NCBI RefSeq assembly: GCF_002003465.1
Contig: NZ_BDDQ01000021.1
Coordinates: 59,936 to 123,935 of the forward strand
Origin: Caenibacillus caldisaponilyticus
Lineage (GTDB): Bacteria > Bacillota > Bacilli > Bacillales > Sporolactobacillaceae
DNA length: 64,000 nucleotides
Direction: 5' to 3'
Below the pieces are notes generated by a model. The model was not told the origin of the DNA and searched no databases. It saw only the letters and a list, made by a program, of their open reading frames with translations. The translations under genes were made by a program, and so were the position numbers. Position 1 is the first letter of the stretch. Each line of letters opens with the position of its first letter. Positions 8,262-18,515 of this stretch are shown here, in pieces.

Positions 8262-8406
8262 CCATGATTTGGCTATGAAATTATCCATGCCCGATAAACA
8301 CGGCCTCGAACGCGCTGCCCACCGGCTTCCGCTTTTGACGGCGGGCGTTCGGAAAGCGGCGGAATCGCTTCGAGGAGTCCAGCAAGGGAAGCCCCACTTA
8401 GTCTCT

Positions 8407-8441
8407 TTGAAAAAAGAAAGTGCGCCGCCGGGCGCACGATA
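8407..8441 (-). terminator. rho-independent terminator after gltD
   Basis: Minus-strand stem GTGCGCCC / GGCGCAC with a short loop, then TTTCTTTTTT, shortly after the gltD stop. Confidence 0.75.
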
Positions 8442-8458
8442 AAGTTTTTCTCATTTGC

Positions 8459-9913
8459 TTAGTCTTTCTTCTCCTGCAAATAGCGGTCAACGGCAGCGGC
8501 GGCGTCCCGGCCTTCGCGCATCGCCCAAACGATGAGGCTGGCCCCTCTCCTGGCGTCCCCGGCGGCGAAGACGCCGGGAATATCGGTTTGATACGTCTTC
8601 CGAGATGCGGCGATCGTTCCTTGCGGCGATTTGGCGACGCCGGTATGTGCAAACAGATGATCCTCGACGCCGGAAAAACCGACGGCGAGCAGAACGAGGT
8701 CGGCCGGCCATGTGCGTTCCGTGCCGGGGAGTTCCCGCAGCCGGCCGCGGTCGTCGAACGCCACATCCACCGTGACCAGCCCGGTCACGCGATCGTTTTT
8801 CCCGACAAAGCGCACCGGAAGGACGTTGTATGTTCGCGGATCGCAACCGAACGTCGCGACCGCTTCCTCATAACCGTAATCGAGCTTGAACACTTTCGGC
8901 GCTTCGGGCCAAGGATTGTCGGACGGACGTTGATCCGGAAGGCGGCCGCGCCGCGAGAATTGAATGACGCTTTGGCATTTTTGCCTGAGGGCGACCGCCA
9001 CGCAGTCGGCCCCGGTGTCCCCGCCGCCGATGACGATCACCCGCTTGCCGCGGGCATCGATGGCCGGCGGTTGGCCGGAAAGCAAGGCCTTTGTGCTCGC
9101 GGTCAAATAATCCATCGCTTGATGGACGCCTTGCAGATCACGGCCTTCGATGGCCAGATCGCGCGTTTTTCCGCTGCCGATGCAAAGCACGACGGCGTCA
9201 AAGCGCTTCCGCACTTCCCGAAAGGCGAGATCTCGGCCGACCTCGGTGCCGGTGACGAACGCGATGCCTTCTTCGGCCAACAATTGGATGCGCCGCTCAA
9301 CGACGGATTTTTCCAATTTCATATTCGGAATCCCGTACATGAGCAAGCCGCCGGGACGATCGGCGCGTTCAAAGACGGTCACGCAGTAACCCATTTGATT
9401 CAGCTCATCCGCACAGGCGAGGCCCGCGGGGCCCGATCCGACGACCGCGACTTTGAAGCCGTTGCGGCGGGCCGGCCGGATCGCCGTCACCCAGCCTTCA
9501 GCAAACGCGCGGTCGATGATCGCCCTTTCGATGCTTTTAATCGCCACCGGCGCGGCGGGAAGCGCGGCCGTGCACGACCCTTCGCACGGCGCCGGGCAAG
9601 CCCGGCTCGTAAATTCCGGAAAGTTGTTGGTCTTGATCAGCCGCTCATACGCCTCCCGCCAATGGCCGCGCCGAACGAGCTCATTCCATTCCGGGATCAG
9701 ATTGTAAAGCGGGCAACCGCTCGTCGCCCCGTTCCATTCCGCCCCGATTTGGCAATACGGGGTGGCGCAATCCATGCAGCGGGCGGCTTGTTTGCGGAGC
9801 GCCTCATCCGCCAGCGGTACGACGTATTCGCCCCAATCGTTCACCCTTTCGGCCGCTTGTCTCTCTCCGTTTTCTCGTCTCGGAATCGTCAAAAAAGCGA
9901 GCGGATCACCCAT
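8459..9913 (-). CDS. gltD: glutamate synthase small subunit
   Basis: 484 aa. NADPH-oxidising subunit that passes electrons through FAD and Fe-S centres to GltB. Start at 9913 has AAGGAGGG at good spacing; an ATG two codons earlier overlaps the spacing region. N-terminal Cys clusters CMDCATPYC and CPAPCEGSC bind Fe-S. FAD-binding GSGPAGLACADELNQMG follows at about residue 150 and NADPH-binding GGGDTGADC at about 290. The C-terminal AAGDARRGASLIVWAMREGR closes the FAD site. It follows gltB by about 210 bases on the same strand, consistent with one operon controlled by GltC. Confidence 0.95.
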   Translation of the reverse strand: MGDPLAFLTIPRRENGERQAAERVNDWGEYVVPLADEALRKQAARCMDCATPYCQIGAEWNGATSGCPLYNLIPEWNELVRRGHWREAYERLIKTNNFPEFTSRACPAPCEGSCTAALPAAPVAIKSIERAIIDRAFAEGWVTAIRPARRNGFKVAVVGSGPAGLACADELNQMGYCVTVFERADRPGGLLMYGIPNMKLEKSVVERRIQLLAEEGIAFVTGTEVGRDLAFREVRKRFDAVVLCIGSGKTRDLAIEGRDLQGVHQAMDYLTASTKALLSGQPPAIDARGKRVIVIGGGDTGADCVAVALRQKCQSVIQFSRRGRLPDQRPSDNPWPEAPKVFKLDYGYEEAVATFGCDPRTYNVLPVRFVGKNDRVTGLVTVDVAFDDRGRLRELPGTERTWPADLVLLAVGFSGVEDHLFAHTGVAKSPQGTIAASRKTYQTDIPGVFAAGDARRGASLIVWAMREGRDAAAAVDRYLQEKKD

Positions 9914-10122
9914 GCGCATCCCTCCTTCAAAGGCATCGACGTTTTAAACGGCTTCTTTTCCCAGACTCTCATACCGGACCGCGCAAATAAACCGCACGCC
10001 GATCGTCTTGCAGCAATGGCGGCAACGCGTGGATGCCGTTTCTTTGCCAACTTTTATCGGGCGTTTTGATCATTCGGCTTTTTTATATGGGTCAACCTTC
10101 GGCGAACGTTCTTGCTCTCGGG

Positions 10123-13100
10123 TTAAACGCCTTGCAAACTCGTGACCGGTCGTTTGCTCTCCGGGCGATCGGCCCCGCTTTTTAACATTTGAAAGGCAAG
10201 CCACTTCGCTTGTGGCTCGTCATGTCCCTCGGCCAACAGTTCGGCGATGCGCATCGTCATCTTTTTGTATTCAATCGGCACCACTTTAATGAAGCGCGCG
10301 GCACATGTCTCCCAACGTTCCAAAATCTTGCGCGCCCTCGGGCTGTCCGTCCACTTCCAATGTTGTTCCACCAGGCTGCGCACGTTGCGGATCTCTTGCT
10401 CGTCATTCAAAGCCTCGAGGACAACCATTTCGCGATTGACGCGATCCATGACTTCATAGGGGTTCCCGTCCGGCCACAAGTAAGCGACGCCCCCCGACAT
10501 GCCGGCGGCGAAGTTTTTCCCGATCGGCCCGAGGATGACCACCGTTCCCCCGGTCATGTATTCGCAGCCGTGATCGCCGACGCCCTCCACGACGAGACAC
10601 GCGCCGCTGTTGCGGACGGCAAAGCGGGCACCCGCAGCGCCGCGGATGTAAGACTCGCCGGAGGTGGCGCCGTAAAAAGCGACGTTGCCGATGATTGCTT
10701 CGCCTTGGGGCCGTGGCGTCTCCGCGGGCGGTTTAATGACGAGCCGGCCGCCGGAAAGCCCCTTTCCGACGTAATCGTTGGCATCGCCGTTCAAGATAAA
10801 CGTCAAGCCTTTTGGCACAAACGCCCCGAAGCTTTGCCCCGCCGAACCGCTGAATTCGGCAGTGACGGCGCCGTCCGGCAGCCCGTTTTCGCCGTGCGCG
10901 GCCGACACTTCATGGCCGAGGCGCGTGCCGACGGCGCGATCGGTGTTTTTCAATACCGTGCGGAGGTGTACCGTTTCGCCGCGTTCCAGCGCCGGTTTGG
11001 CGGCGGGGAGCAACACCTTGGCGTCAAAAGAGGCTTCGCGCGGCGGATGGGGGGCCGCCGCTTTTCGCCGCACGTCCCCTTCTAATTCAGATGGCGCAGA
11101 GAGCAATTTGGAAAAATCCAGGCGCTTCGCTTTCCAATTCATTCGAACGGGTTCGCCCGGCTTAAGCAAATGCGTGGCGCCGATCAATTCATCGAGCGAA
11201 CGATAACCGAGAGCCGCGAGCCACTGACGAACGTCTTCCGCCACAAAGCGCATGTAGTTGACGACATGTTCCGGCTCGCCGGCCATGCGTTGGCGCAGCT
11301 CGGGATTTTGCGTCGCGATGCCGACCGGGCAAGTGTCTTTATGACAAACCCGCATCATCACGCAGCCGAGGGCGACGAGCGGCGCGGTGGAAAATCCGTA
11401 TTCCTCCGCGCCCAGACAGGCGGCGACGATCACGTCGCGTCCGGTCAGCAATTTTCCGTCCGCTTCCAGCGTCACACGGTCGCGCAGCCCGTTAAGCAGC
11501 AGCGTTTGGTGGGCTTCGGCGAGGCCAAGCTCCCAAGGCAGGCCCGCGTGCTGGATGCTCGTGCGCGCCGCCGCTCCCGTGCCGCCGTCATAACCGCTGA
11601 TCAGGATGACGTCCGCGTTCGCTTTCGCCACGCCGGCGGCGATCGTGCCGACGCCCGATTTCGCCGTCAATTTCACGCTGATGCGGGCTTTCGGATTGGC
11701 TTGTTTCAAGTCATAAATGAGTTGGGCGAGATCTTCGATGGAATAGATATCATGGTGGGGCGGCGGCGAAATAAGCCCGACGCCGGGCGTCGACCCGCGC
11801 ACTTCGGCGATCCAAGGATAAACCTTTTCCGCGGGCAGCTGCCCGCCTTCACCGGGCTTGGCGCCTTGAGCCATTTTGATTTGGATTTCATCCGCTTCCG
11901 CCAAATAAAGGCTCGTCACGCCGAAGCGTCCCGAGGCCACCTGCTTAATGGCGCTGCGCCGCGAGTCGCCGTTTTCGTCGGGACGGTAGCGCCGGGGATC
12001 TTCACCGCCTTCGCCGCTGTTGGATTTTCCGCCGATTCGGTTCATCGCGATCGCCAGCGCTTCATGCGCTTCCTGGCTCAGGGCGCCGTAAGACATCGCG
12101 CCGGTCTTAAACCGCTTCAAGATCGCTTCCGCCGGTTCCACTTCTTCCAGCGGCACGGGCGGCCGTCCGCTTTCAATGGTGAAAAGGTTCCTTATATTGA
12201 CGGCTTCTTCCTGGTCGGCCGCTTCGCAGAACTGCCGGTAAAGATCGGGATCATTGCGGCGGACCGCTTGTTGCAAAAGGTAGACGGTCTTCGGATTAAC
12301 GCGATGATATTCCCCGCCGTTTCGCCATTGCAAAACGCTGCCCGAATCCAATGCGGCCGCTTTCCCGTCCGATCGAAACGCCGCCCGGAAACGGCTCAAC
12401 GTTTCCCGGGCAATATCCGCCAAGGATAAACCGCCGATCGGCGAAGGCGTGCCGGTAAAATAACGGTCGATGACCTCTTCGGAAATCCCGAGCGCGTCAA
12501 AGGTTTGCGCCCCTCGATAACTCTGTACGGTGGAAATGCCGAGCTTCGACATGATCTTCACGACGCCGTCGATCAAGGCTTTCAAATAGTTGCGGACGGC
12601 TTGTTCCTCAGAGAGGCCCTCGATGTGGCCGTCCCGGACCAACCGCCGGACCGATTCAATCGCTAAATACGGATAGACGGCATCGGCGCCATAACCGATC
12701 AACGCGGCGACGTGGTGGCTGTCCCGCGCTTCTCCCGTGTCGGCGATCAAGCTCACCTTCGTCCGGATGCCCCGGCGCATGAAATGATGGTGCAGGCCGG
12801 AGATGGCGAGCAGCATCGGGATCGGCGCCTGATTTGCCGTCGTCGAGCGGTCGGACAAAATGAGGAGCGCGGCGCCCGCGGCGACGGCTTCCTCCGCTTG
12901 ATTAAAGAGAGCGGACAACGCTTTTTCCAATTGGTGTTCATCATCGGCGGAAAACACGGCGTCGAGCCGGCACGCCTTAAATCCGGGGACGGCTTGCAGC
13001 CGTCGGAACAGCGCGTCATCGAGCAGCGGAGAGGCGAGTTTGATGCGGCGGACGTTTTCCGGCCCCGGCTGCAAGAGATCGCCGGTCGGTCCGAGCCACG

Positions 13101-14823
13101 TCAGCGTGGACGTGATGCCCTTTTCCCGAATCGCATCGATCGGCGGATTCGTCACTTGGGCGAACCATTGCTTGAAATAGTTATAAAGGAGCTGCGGACG
13201 CTCGGATAAGACGGCGACCGGCGCGTCCATCCCCATCGACGCCACCGGTTCTTTGCCGCTTTCCGCCATCGGCTTGATGGACTTGTGCACCTCTTCATAC
13301 GTGTAGCCGAACAGTTTTTGCCGCATGAACAGCTCCGAAGTCACCGATTCGCGGCCATTGCTTGTATCCGCGTCGAATTGGACGGGGCGGGCGCCGGATT
13401 CAGAAGCCTCGTTCAGCCGGCCGGCATCATGAGAGCGACCCGCCTCATTCCCGTTTGCCATGGAAAGGTCGGGCGCCTCCTCCCCTTCTTTGTCCGCCGG
13501 CGTTTCGCTCCGTTCAGGACGGAGATCGATGACGTTTTCTTCCACCCATTTGCGGTAGGGATAAGCCGTGGCACAGCGCCGTTTCAATTCTTCATCTGGT
13601 ACGATCCGGCCGGCTTCGAGGTCGATGAAGAGCCATTCGCCGGCTTTAAGGTGGCGTTTGGACTCGATCTCTTCGGGCTGAACGTCGAGGGCGCCGAATT
13701 CCGATGAAAAAACGAGGCGGCCGTCCGTCGTGACGACGTAACGGGCCGGACGCAAACCGTTGCGATCGAGCCCGGCGGCAATAAACCGTCCGTCGGTGAA
13801 AGCGACCGCCATCGGGCCGTCCCACGGCTCCATCAAGGCGCTGTGATACTCGTAAAAAGCCTTCACGTCCGGGTCCATCGGATCGTTTTCCCAAGGTTCG
13901 GGCACGAGCATCATGGCCGCGTGGGCGGGATGGACGCCGCTGAGCAGCAAAAATTCCAAGACGTTGTCCAGCGCCGCCGAGTCGCTGCCCGCCTCGTTGA
14001 TGATCGGGATGAGCGCATCCGCCGGTACGCCGAAAACGTCCGTATTCAGCAGGCGCTCGCGGCTTTTCATCGCATGGATGTTGCCTTTCAGCGTGTTGAT
14101 CTCCCCGTTATGGATGAGGGTTCGATAAGGATGCGCCCGCTCCCAAGTCGGGAAGGTGTTCGTGCTGAAGCGCGAATGAACGAGCCCGAAGGCCGACCGA
14201 TAAGCGGGATTTGCCAAATCCGCGTAAAAAACCGGAAGTTCCGCCGGCCGCAGCAGACCTTTATAAACGATCGTACGGGAAGAAAGGCTCGCGACGTAAA
14301 CGCCTGGATCGGATGCGAACCGCTTTTCGATCCCTCTCCTTAAGACGTACAATCGGCGGTCAAACGTCCGCTCGTCCGCTTCGTCTTGCTTTCCGATGAA
14401 AACTTGTTTGATGCGCGGTTTTGTTTTCGCCGCCGCCGGGCCGAGGACGGCCGCATCGACGGGGACGTCGCGCCAGCCGATGACGCCGAGCGCCAGCCGT
14501 TGCGCCTCGTGTTCGAATGCCTCTATGATCAACGTTTCCAAGCGTTCGGAATCCGGAAGAAAGACCATGCCGACGGCATAGTCACCAAATGCGGGCAGGT
14601 CAAACGGCACGGATTGCCGAAGAAGGTCATCGGGAATTTCCGTGAGGATGCCGGCACCGTCGCCCGTTCCGTTCGCAAATCCCGCTCGATGCTCCAAACG
14701 CTCGAGCAAATGGAGCGACTGGTCGACGATGGCCCGCGAGCGCGTGCCGTCGATTTGGGCGACAAATCCGATGCCGCATGCATCGTGCTCATATGCCGGA
14801 TGGTACAGGCCTCTTGGTTTCAT
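10123..14823 (-). CDS. gltB: glutamate synthase large subunit
   Basis: 1566 aa (called gltA in B. subtilis, about 1520 aa there). Makes glutamate from glutamine and 2-oxoglutarate. The N-terminal amidotransferase nucleophile is the Cys in YEHDACGIGF, so a propeptide of about 15 residues is removed. The central and FMN domains are recognised by GGKSNSGEGGEDPRRY and LISGYDGGTGAAARTS, the 3Fe-4S cysteines by CHKDTCPVGIA, and the C-terminal beta-helix by GGXVVILGPIGKNFAAGMSGG-like repeats. A hydrophilic insert of about 50 residues rich in Glu, Ser, Gly and Asn lies near residues 435-490. The start is fixed by GAAGGAGGGGATGAACG. Confidence 0.95.
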   Translation of the reverse strand: MKPRGLYHPAYEHDACGIGFVAQIDGTRSRAIVDQSLHLLERLEHRAGFANGTGDGAGILTEIPDDLLRQSVPFDLPAFGDYAVGMVFLPDSERLETLIIEAFEHEAQRLALGVIGWRDVPVDAAVLGPAAAKTKPRIKQVFIGKQDEADERTFDRRLYVLRRGIEKRFASDPGVYVASLSSRTIVYKGLLRPAELPVFYADLANPAYRSAFGLVHSRFSTNTFPTWERAHPYRTLIHNGEINTLKGNIHAMKSRERLLNTDVFGVPADALIPIINEAGSDSAALDNVLEFLLLSGVHPAHAAMMLVPEPWENDPMDPDVKAFYEYHSALMEPWDGPMAVAFTDGRFIAAGLDRNGLRPARYVVTTDGRLVFSSEFGALDVQPEEIESKRHLKAGEWLFIDLEAGRIVPDEELKRRCATAYPYRKWVEENVIDLRPERSETPADKEGEEAPDLSMANGNEAGRSHDAGRLNEASESGARPVQFDADTSNGRESVTSELFMRQKLFGYTYEEVHKSIKPMAESGKEPVASMGMDAPVAVLSERPQLLYNYFKQWFAQVTNPPIDAIREKGITSTLTWLGPTGDLLQPGPENVRRIKLASPLLDDALFRRLQAVPGFKACRLDAVFSADDEHQLEKALSALFNQAEEAVAAGAALLILSDRSTTANQAPIPMLLAISGLHHHFMRRGIRTKVSLIADTGEARDSHHVAALIGYGADAVYPYLAIESVRRLVRDGHIEGLSEEQAVRNYLKALIDGVVKIMSKLGISTVQSYRGAQTFDALGISEEVIDRYFTGTPSPIGGLSLADIARETLSRFRAAFRSDGKAAALDSGSVLQWRNGGEYHRVNPKTVYLLQQAVRRNDPDLYRQFCEAADQEEAVNIRNLFTIESGRPPVPLEEVEPAEAILKRFKTGAMSYGALSQEAHEALAIAMNRIGGKSNSGEGGEDPRRYRPDENGDSRRSAIKQVASGRFGVTSLYLAEADEIQIKMAQGAKPGEGGQLPAEKVYPWIAEVRGSTPGVGLISPPPHHDIYSIEDLAQLIYDLKQANPKARISVKLTAKSGVGTIAAGVAKANADVILISGYDGGTGAAARTSIQHAGLPWELGLAEAHQTLLLNGLRDRVTLEADGKLLTGRDVIVAACLGAEEYGFSTAPLVALGCVMMRVCHKDTCPVGIATQNPELRQRMAGEPEHVVNYMRFVAEDVRQWLAALGYRSLDELIGATHLLKPGEPVRMNWKAKRLDFSKLLSAPSELEGDVRRKAAAPHPPREASFDAKVLLPAAKPALERGETVHLRTVLKNTDRAVGTRLGHEVSAAHGENGLPDGAVTAEFSGSAGQSFGAFVPKGLTFILNGDANDYVGKGLSGGRLVIKPPAETPRPQGEAIIGNVAFYGATSGESYIRGAAGARFAVRNSGACLVVEGVGDHGCEYMTGGTVVILGPIGKNFAAGMSGGVAYLWPDGNPYEVMDRVNREMVVLEALNDEQEIRNVRSLVEQHWKWTDSPRARKILERWETCAARFIKVVPIEYKKMTMRIAELLAEGHDEPQAKWLAFQMLKSGADRPESKRPVTSLQGV

Positions 14824-14857
14824 CGTTCATCCCCTCCTTCGGTTTCGAATAATACGA

Positions 14858-14941
14858 ACATTGCGGTGGATTTTTATTATACTTGCAATCAATCAATCTA
14901 AACAATATATTATTTAGATATAAATCATCTCGTATTGATAT
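14858..14941. promoter_or_regulatory. gltC-gltB divergent control region with GltC-type boxes
   Basis: Two partly palindromic sites resemble the GltC consensus ATCTC-N5-GAGAT: ATCTC-GTATT-GATAT at 14927-14941 and ATATT-ATTTA-GATAT at 14907-14921. Their centres are 20 bp apart, as I recall for B. subtilis boxes I and II. On the minus strand a TATAAT -10 for gltB lies at 14876-14881 with a TTGTTT-like -35, so the boxes flank the promoter upstream as expected for a LysR activator. Confidence 0.6.
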
Positions 14942-14958
14942 GAAAGCGAGGAATCGGG

Positions 14959-15861
14959 ATGGAGTGGCGGCAAATCCTCTACTTTATTGAAGTGGCTAAA
15001 CATGAACACGTCACGGAGGCGGCTCACCGCTTGCACGTCGCCCAATCCGCGGTCAGCCGGCAACTCGCCTTATTGGAAGCGGAACTCGGCGTCGCTTTAT
15101 TCACCCGGGAAGGCCGCAACGTGAAGCTCACGGCCATCGGCCGCCGGTTCCTGCGTTACGCCGAGCGCGCGGTGGCGGAAATCGAACAAGGCAAGAAAAA
15201 AATCGAAGAATATCTCGATCCGGAGCGCGGAACGGTGAACATCGGGTTGGCGACGGGCGTGTCGGCACCGTCGCTGCCCATCGCTCTCTCCCAATTCCGA
15301 GAGGAACACCCCGCCATCGGCTTTCAACTTATACAAGGCGCGCTCGCGGATTTGCTCGCGGCGATCGACGGCGGGCGGCTGGATATCGCCTTTTGCGCCC
15401 CGGTGCCGACCGATCATGAGTCCGTGCGGGGTGAAATCTTTTATCGGGAGCGGCTCGTCGCGGTGTTGCCGGCCGACCATCCGCTCGCCGAGGAAAGGGT
15501 GTTGTCGCTCAGTCAGCTGAGGACGGAACCTTTTCTCTCGTTCCGGCGCGGCCTGCCTCTCCACGATGACGTCCTTAAAGCGTGTGAAGCGGCCGGATTC
15601 CGCCCGCGCTTCGCCTTTCAAGGCGAAGACGTCAACACCATCAAAGCGTTGGTCGCCGCGGGTTTCGGGGTGGCGCTTCTGCCTGAGGACGCCCTAAGCG
15701 ATCTCGCGCCGAACTTGGTGAAAAAAGCGATCACGGAACCCGACGTCTACCGGACCGTCGGCGTCATCATTCCGAAACACCGCGATCCCGCCCCATCGGA
15801 AGCGATGTTGTATGCGTTTTTAAAAGCTTTTTATCATCGGCTGGCGCGTTTCGGGGAATGA
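14959..15861 (+). CDS. gltC: LysR-family activator of gltBD
   Basis: 300 aa. N-terminal winged helix (about residues 1-60: TEAAHRLHVAQSAVSRQLA) then a LysR effector domain. The start MEWRQILYFIEVAKHEHVTEAA and the block ALVAAGFGVALLPEDAL align well with B. subtilis GltC, and divergence from gltB is the conserved arrangement. GltC activates glutamate synthase when 2-oxoglutarate is high and represses its own gene. The gltB-proximal boxes lie just upstream of this start. Confidence 0.92.
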   Translation: MEWRQILYFIEVAKHEHVTEAAHRLHVAQSAVSRQLALLEAELGVALFTREGRNVKLTAIGRRFLRYAERAVAEIEQGKKKIEEYLDPERGTVNIGLATGVSAPSLPIALSQFREEHPAIGFQLIQGALADLLAAIDGGRLDIAFCAPVPTDHESVRGEIFYRERLVAVLPADHPLAEERVLSLSQLRTEPFLSFRRGLPLHDDVLKACEAAGFRPRFAFQGEDVNTIKALVAAGFGVALLPEDALSDLAPNLVKKAITEPDVYRTVGVIIPKHRDPAPSEAMLYAFLKAFYHRLARFGE

Positions 15862-16028
15862 GGGCCATCCGGAATTTCGTGCCAATAAAAAAGCGGCGCC
15901 AGCAAAAAAAGGCCATTCGTTCCGCATGAAGCATGAAGCGAGCGCGGCATCATCAAGCGAAATCGACCGGCGGCGGTCTCGATAGAACGTGCGATCTTGC
16001 TTTCCTATCATCAGATGCGGCGACAAAA

Positions 16029-16078
16029 CGATGACGGGCCCGTCCTTTCACCGCTTTGTGAAAGGACGAGCCCGTCGA
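16029..16078 (-). terminator. terminator hairpin after the ferredoxin-NADP reductase gene
   Basis: Very long stem: GACGGGCTCGTCCTTTCAC pairs with GTGAAAGGACGGGCCCGTC around a small loop. The T-run on the minus strand is short (ATCGTTTTG), so termination strength is uncertain. Confidence 0.65.
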
Positions 16079-16134
16079 TTGTTCGAATATTTATTTCAGC
16101 GCCGACGCTCCGTTTGTTTCATACCCGTCGCGAT

Positions 16135-17133
16135 TCAAATCGTCATCGATGTGCTGTGCATCGGCTGAGTGCGGGCGCTTGGGTCGATGTACGTCTTCGC
16201 GTTGTTCACCGCCGTCGGCCCTTCGCCGAACCCGGTGGCGATCAATTTCACCTTGCCGGGATAGGACGTCACGTCGCCCGCGGCGTACACGCCGGCAATG
16301 TTGGTTTCCATCTTGGTGTTCACGACGATGGAATTTTTGTCGATTTCTAAGCCCCAATTCTTGATCGGCCCGAGCGCGGAGACAAACCCGTGGCTGACGA
16401 TGACATCGTCGGCCTCGATCGTTTCCCTCGCCTCGCCGCGCGGGTTTTTGATCACAACGCGTTCAATGTTTTCCCCGTCGCCGATCAATTCGCTGATGAC
16501 ATAAGGGGTTTTAATCGTCACGCTCGAGTTTTTCATCTGTTCCACGCTTTGTTCATGGGCGCGGAACTGATCGCGGCGATGGACAATCGTCACCTTTTCC
16601 GCGATCGGTTCAAGCATGTTCGCCCAGTCGACCGCGGAATCGCCGCCGCCGGAAATGACGACTTTGCGCCCGGCGAACCGATTGAGGTCATTTACGAAAT
16701 AGTGAAGGGTTTTGCCCTCATATTGTTTTTCGTTTTCCAATTCAAGCCGGCGCGGCCGGAAAGCGCCGACACCCGCCGTAATGATGACGGTTTTCGTGTA
16801 ATGTTTTTCCCCCGTCGCGGTCGTGAGGATGAACGTGCCGTCTTCGCTTTTCTCAAGCGTCTCGACGGATTGATTCAGCACAATGGTCGGATGAAATTGG
16901 TTCGCCTGTTCGACGAGCCGGTCGACGAGTTCCTGCGCGCGGATTTTCGGAAACCCCGCGACGTCGAGAATGTATTTTTCCGGATATAAAGCGGACAGCT
17001 GGCCGCCCAATTGCGGCAAGCTTTCGATGATCTTCGTCTTCATTTGCCGCAGTCCGCTGTAAAAAGCGGTGAACAGGCCGGTCGGCCCGCCGCCGATGAT
17101 CGTCACATCATACAGGTCTTTCGCATCACTCAT
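16135..17133 (-). CDS. yumC: ferredoxin-NADP+ reductase, YumC type
   Basis: 332 aa, thioredoxin-reductase-like FNR without the CxxC redox pair. FAD-binding [20 protein letters not shown] lies at the N-terminus, NADPH-binding [16 protein letters not shown] at about residue 160, and the closing motif [21 protein letters not shown] at about 280 (quoted in parts: [18 protein letters not shown]). It transfers electrons between NADPH and ferredoxin or flavodoxin, so it could feed the flavodoxin of the nrd operon; that link is inference. A promoter TTGCGG-17-TAATCT lies at 17357-17385. Monocistronic. Confidence 0.9.
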   Translation of the reverse strand: MSDAKDLYDVTIIGGGPTGLFTAFYSGLRQMKTKIIESLPQLGGQLSALYPEKYILDVAGFPKIRAQELVDRLVEQANQFHPTIVLNQSVETLEKSEDGTFILTTATGEKHYTKTVIITAGVGAFRPRRLELENEKQYEGKTLHYFVNDLNRFAGRKVVISGGGDSAVDWANMLEPIAEKVTIVHRRDQFRAHEQSVEQMKNSSVTIKTPYVISELIGDGENIERVVIKNPRGEARETIEADDVIVSHGFVSALGPIKNWGLEIDKNSIVVNTKMETNIAGVYAAGDVTSYPGKVKLIATGFGEGPTAVNNAKTYIDPSARTQPMHSTSMTI

Positions 17134-17356
17134 GGACGGATCTCTCCCTGACTTTGAATTTGGCCGTATGCCGCCGGATGGAGGATGGTGAAAAAGCCGT
17201 TCGGATTCGGCAATGTCCGGCGGCGTTCGCCTTTTCTGGCGGTAATCCCGGACCCATCCGCCATCCCTGATCGGTGATCAGCGCGGCAATGTATTGGAAC
17301 GATTGACGGATCTTCAAAACCTAACAACTGATGAAGCGTCCAAAACCCACAGTAAC

Positions 17357-17385
17357 AGATTAATACATCCCGCGTGTTTCCGCAA
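17357..17385 (-). promoter_or_regulatory. candidate promoter of yumC
   Basis: TTGCGG, 17 bases, TAATCT on the minus strand, about 225 bases before the yumC start. The long leader between holds no recognised riboswitch. Confidence 0.4.
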
Positions 17386-17510
17386 AAGTTTTTCATAAAT
17401 TTCACGCGCCGGATGACCGCGCTTCGTCGGCGAATGCCCCGCCATTCATTTGTCCGCAACCCGGCCACCGCCGGCCTTCGCCGTCTTGTCGACCGCGGCG
17501 GCCGATTTCG

Positions 17511-17556
17511 CCAAAAAAAAGCCCTCCCGCCGGCGGCGCCAGATCGGAAGGGCGTT
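17511..17556 (-). terminator. terminator after the AIM24-type gene
   Basis: Minus-strand stem GCCCTTCC...GGGAGGGC followed by eight T, about 165 bases past the stop at 17721. Between 17134 and 17720 I see no other convincing gene. Confidence 0.6.
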
Positions 17557-17720
17557 TGTAAAAAAGGAACGACGTGAACGGCGAGAGCGCGCGTCCGACA
17601 AGAGCCTTAGGCGCTCGTCGCCAACGCCGAACCCCGAAATCCTTTGTTTAACCTTGCTCGGCAATAATGTCGGAAAAAGGGCTTCCCCCGATTGACCGGC
17701 GATCGTCCGATGTCCGGACC

Positions 17721-18515
17721 TCAATCGTCACCATCAAAAAGCCCCCAGACTCCTCCGAGGAGGCTGCCTTCATCGCGGCTGCGTCCGCCCGGGATTTGCG
17801 GCGCGGCGCTGAAGACCCGGCTCGCCAAACGGCTGAACGGCAACGATTGAACCCAAACGGTGCCCGGGCCCGTCAGCGTCGCGAAGAACAGCCCTTCGCC
17901 GCCGAACAATGCGGTTTTAATGCCGCCGACGTATTCAATGGTGTACTCGACATCGCGCGTCATCGCCACGAGGCACCCCGTATCGATGCGCAGTTTTTCC
18001 CCAACGGCCAGCGAGACCGCTTTGATCGTGCCGCCGGCGTGGACGAAGGCGAGCCCGTCGCCTTCCAATTTTTCCATAATAAATCCTTCGCCGCCAAAAA
18101 AGCCGGTGCCGAGTTTGCGCTGAAACTCGATGCCGACCGATACGCCCTTGGCCGCGCACAAAAAAGAATCCTTTTGACAAATGACGGTGCCGCCGAGCTC
18201 GCTCAAATCCAACGGAATAATTTTACCGGGATACGGTGCGGCGAACGAGACGTGCTTTTTGCCTACGCCCCGGTTTGTAAAAGCGGTCATGAACAAGCTT
18301 TCGCCAGTCAACAGGCGCTTGCCCGCGCCGAGCAGCTTGTTCATGAATCCCTTTTGTTCGCTGCCGTCGCCGAAAATCGTTTCCATTTCAATGCCGTCTT
18401 CCATCATCATGAGATTGCCGGCTTCGGCGATCGTCGTTTCATCGGGATCGAGCTCAATCTCGACGAATTGCATGTCATCGCCATAAATCTTATAATCGAT
18501 GTCGTGGTTATTCAC
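17721..18515 (-). CDS. AIM24 / TIGR00266 family protein
   Basis: 264 aa. Start is GTG at 18515 after AGGAGGTTATGAG. Beta-rich with repeated Gly motifs ([21 protein letters not shown], shown here as [20 protein letters not shown] and [20 protein letters not shown]), the signature of the TRAP-like AIM24 family, found in bacteria and mitochondria but without a settled function. The C-terminal 40 residues are Gly/Ser/Arg-rich, often seen in this family. No signal peptide. It appears to be transcribed alone, as the next gene on the strand is about 265 bases upstream. Confidence 0.8.
   Translation of the reverse strand: MNNHDIDYKIYGDDMQFVEIELDPDETTIAEAGNLMMMEDGIEMETIFGDGSEQKGFMNKLLGAGKRLLTGESLFMTAFTNRGVGKKHVSFAAPYPGKIIPLDLSELGGTVICQKDSFLCAAKGVSVGIEFQRKLGTGFFGGEGFIMEKLEGDGLAFVHAGGTIKAVSLAVGEKLRIDTGCLVAMTRDVEYTIEYVGGIKTALFGGEGLFFATLTGPGTVWVQSLPFSRLASRVFSAAPQIPGGRSRDEGSLLGGVWGLFDGDD

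Noticed and set aside
8420..10069. 549-codon plus-strand frame opposite gltD
   Set aside because: gltD has all Fe-S and nucleotide motifs on the minus strand. The antisense product has no recognisable domain.
17446..17724. 92-codon minus-strand frame downstream of the AIM24-type gene
   Set aside because: It contains the terminator hairpin and a run of Arg/Ser codons; not credible as a gene.
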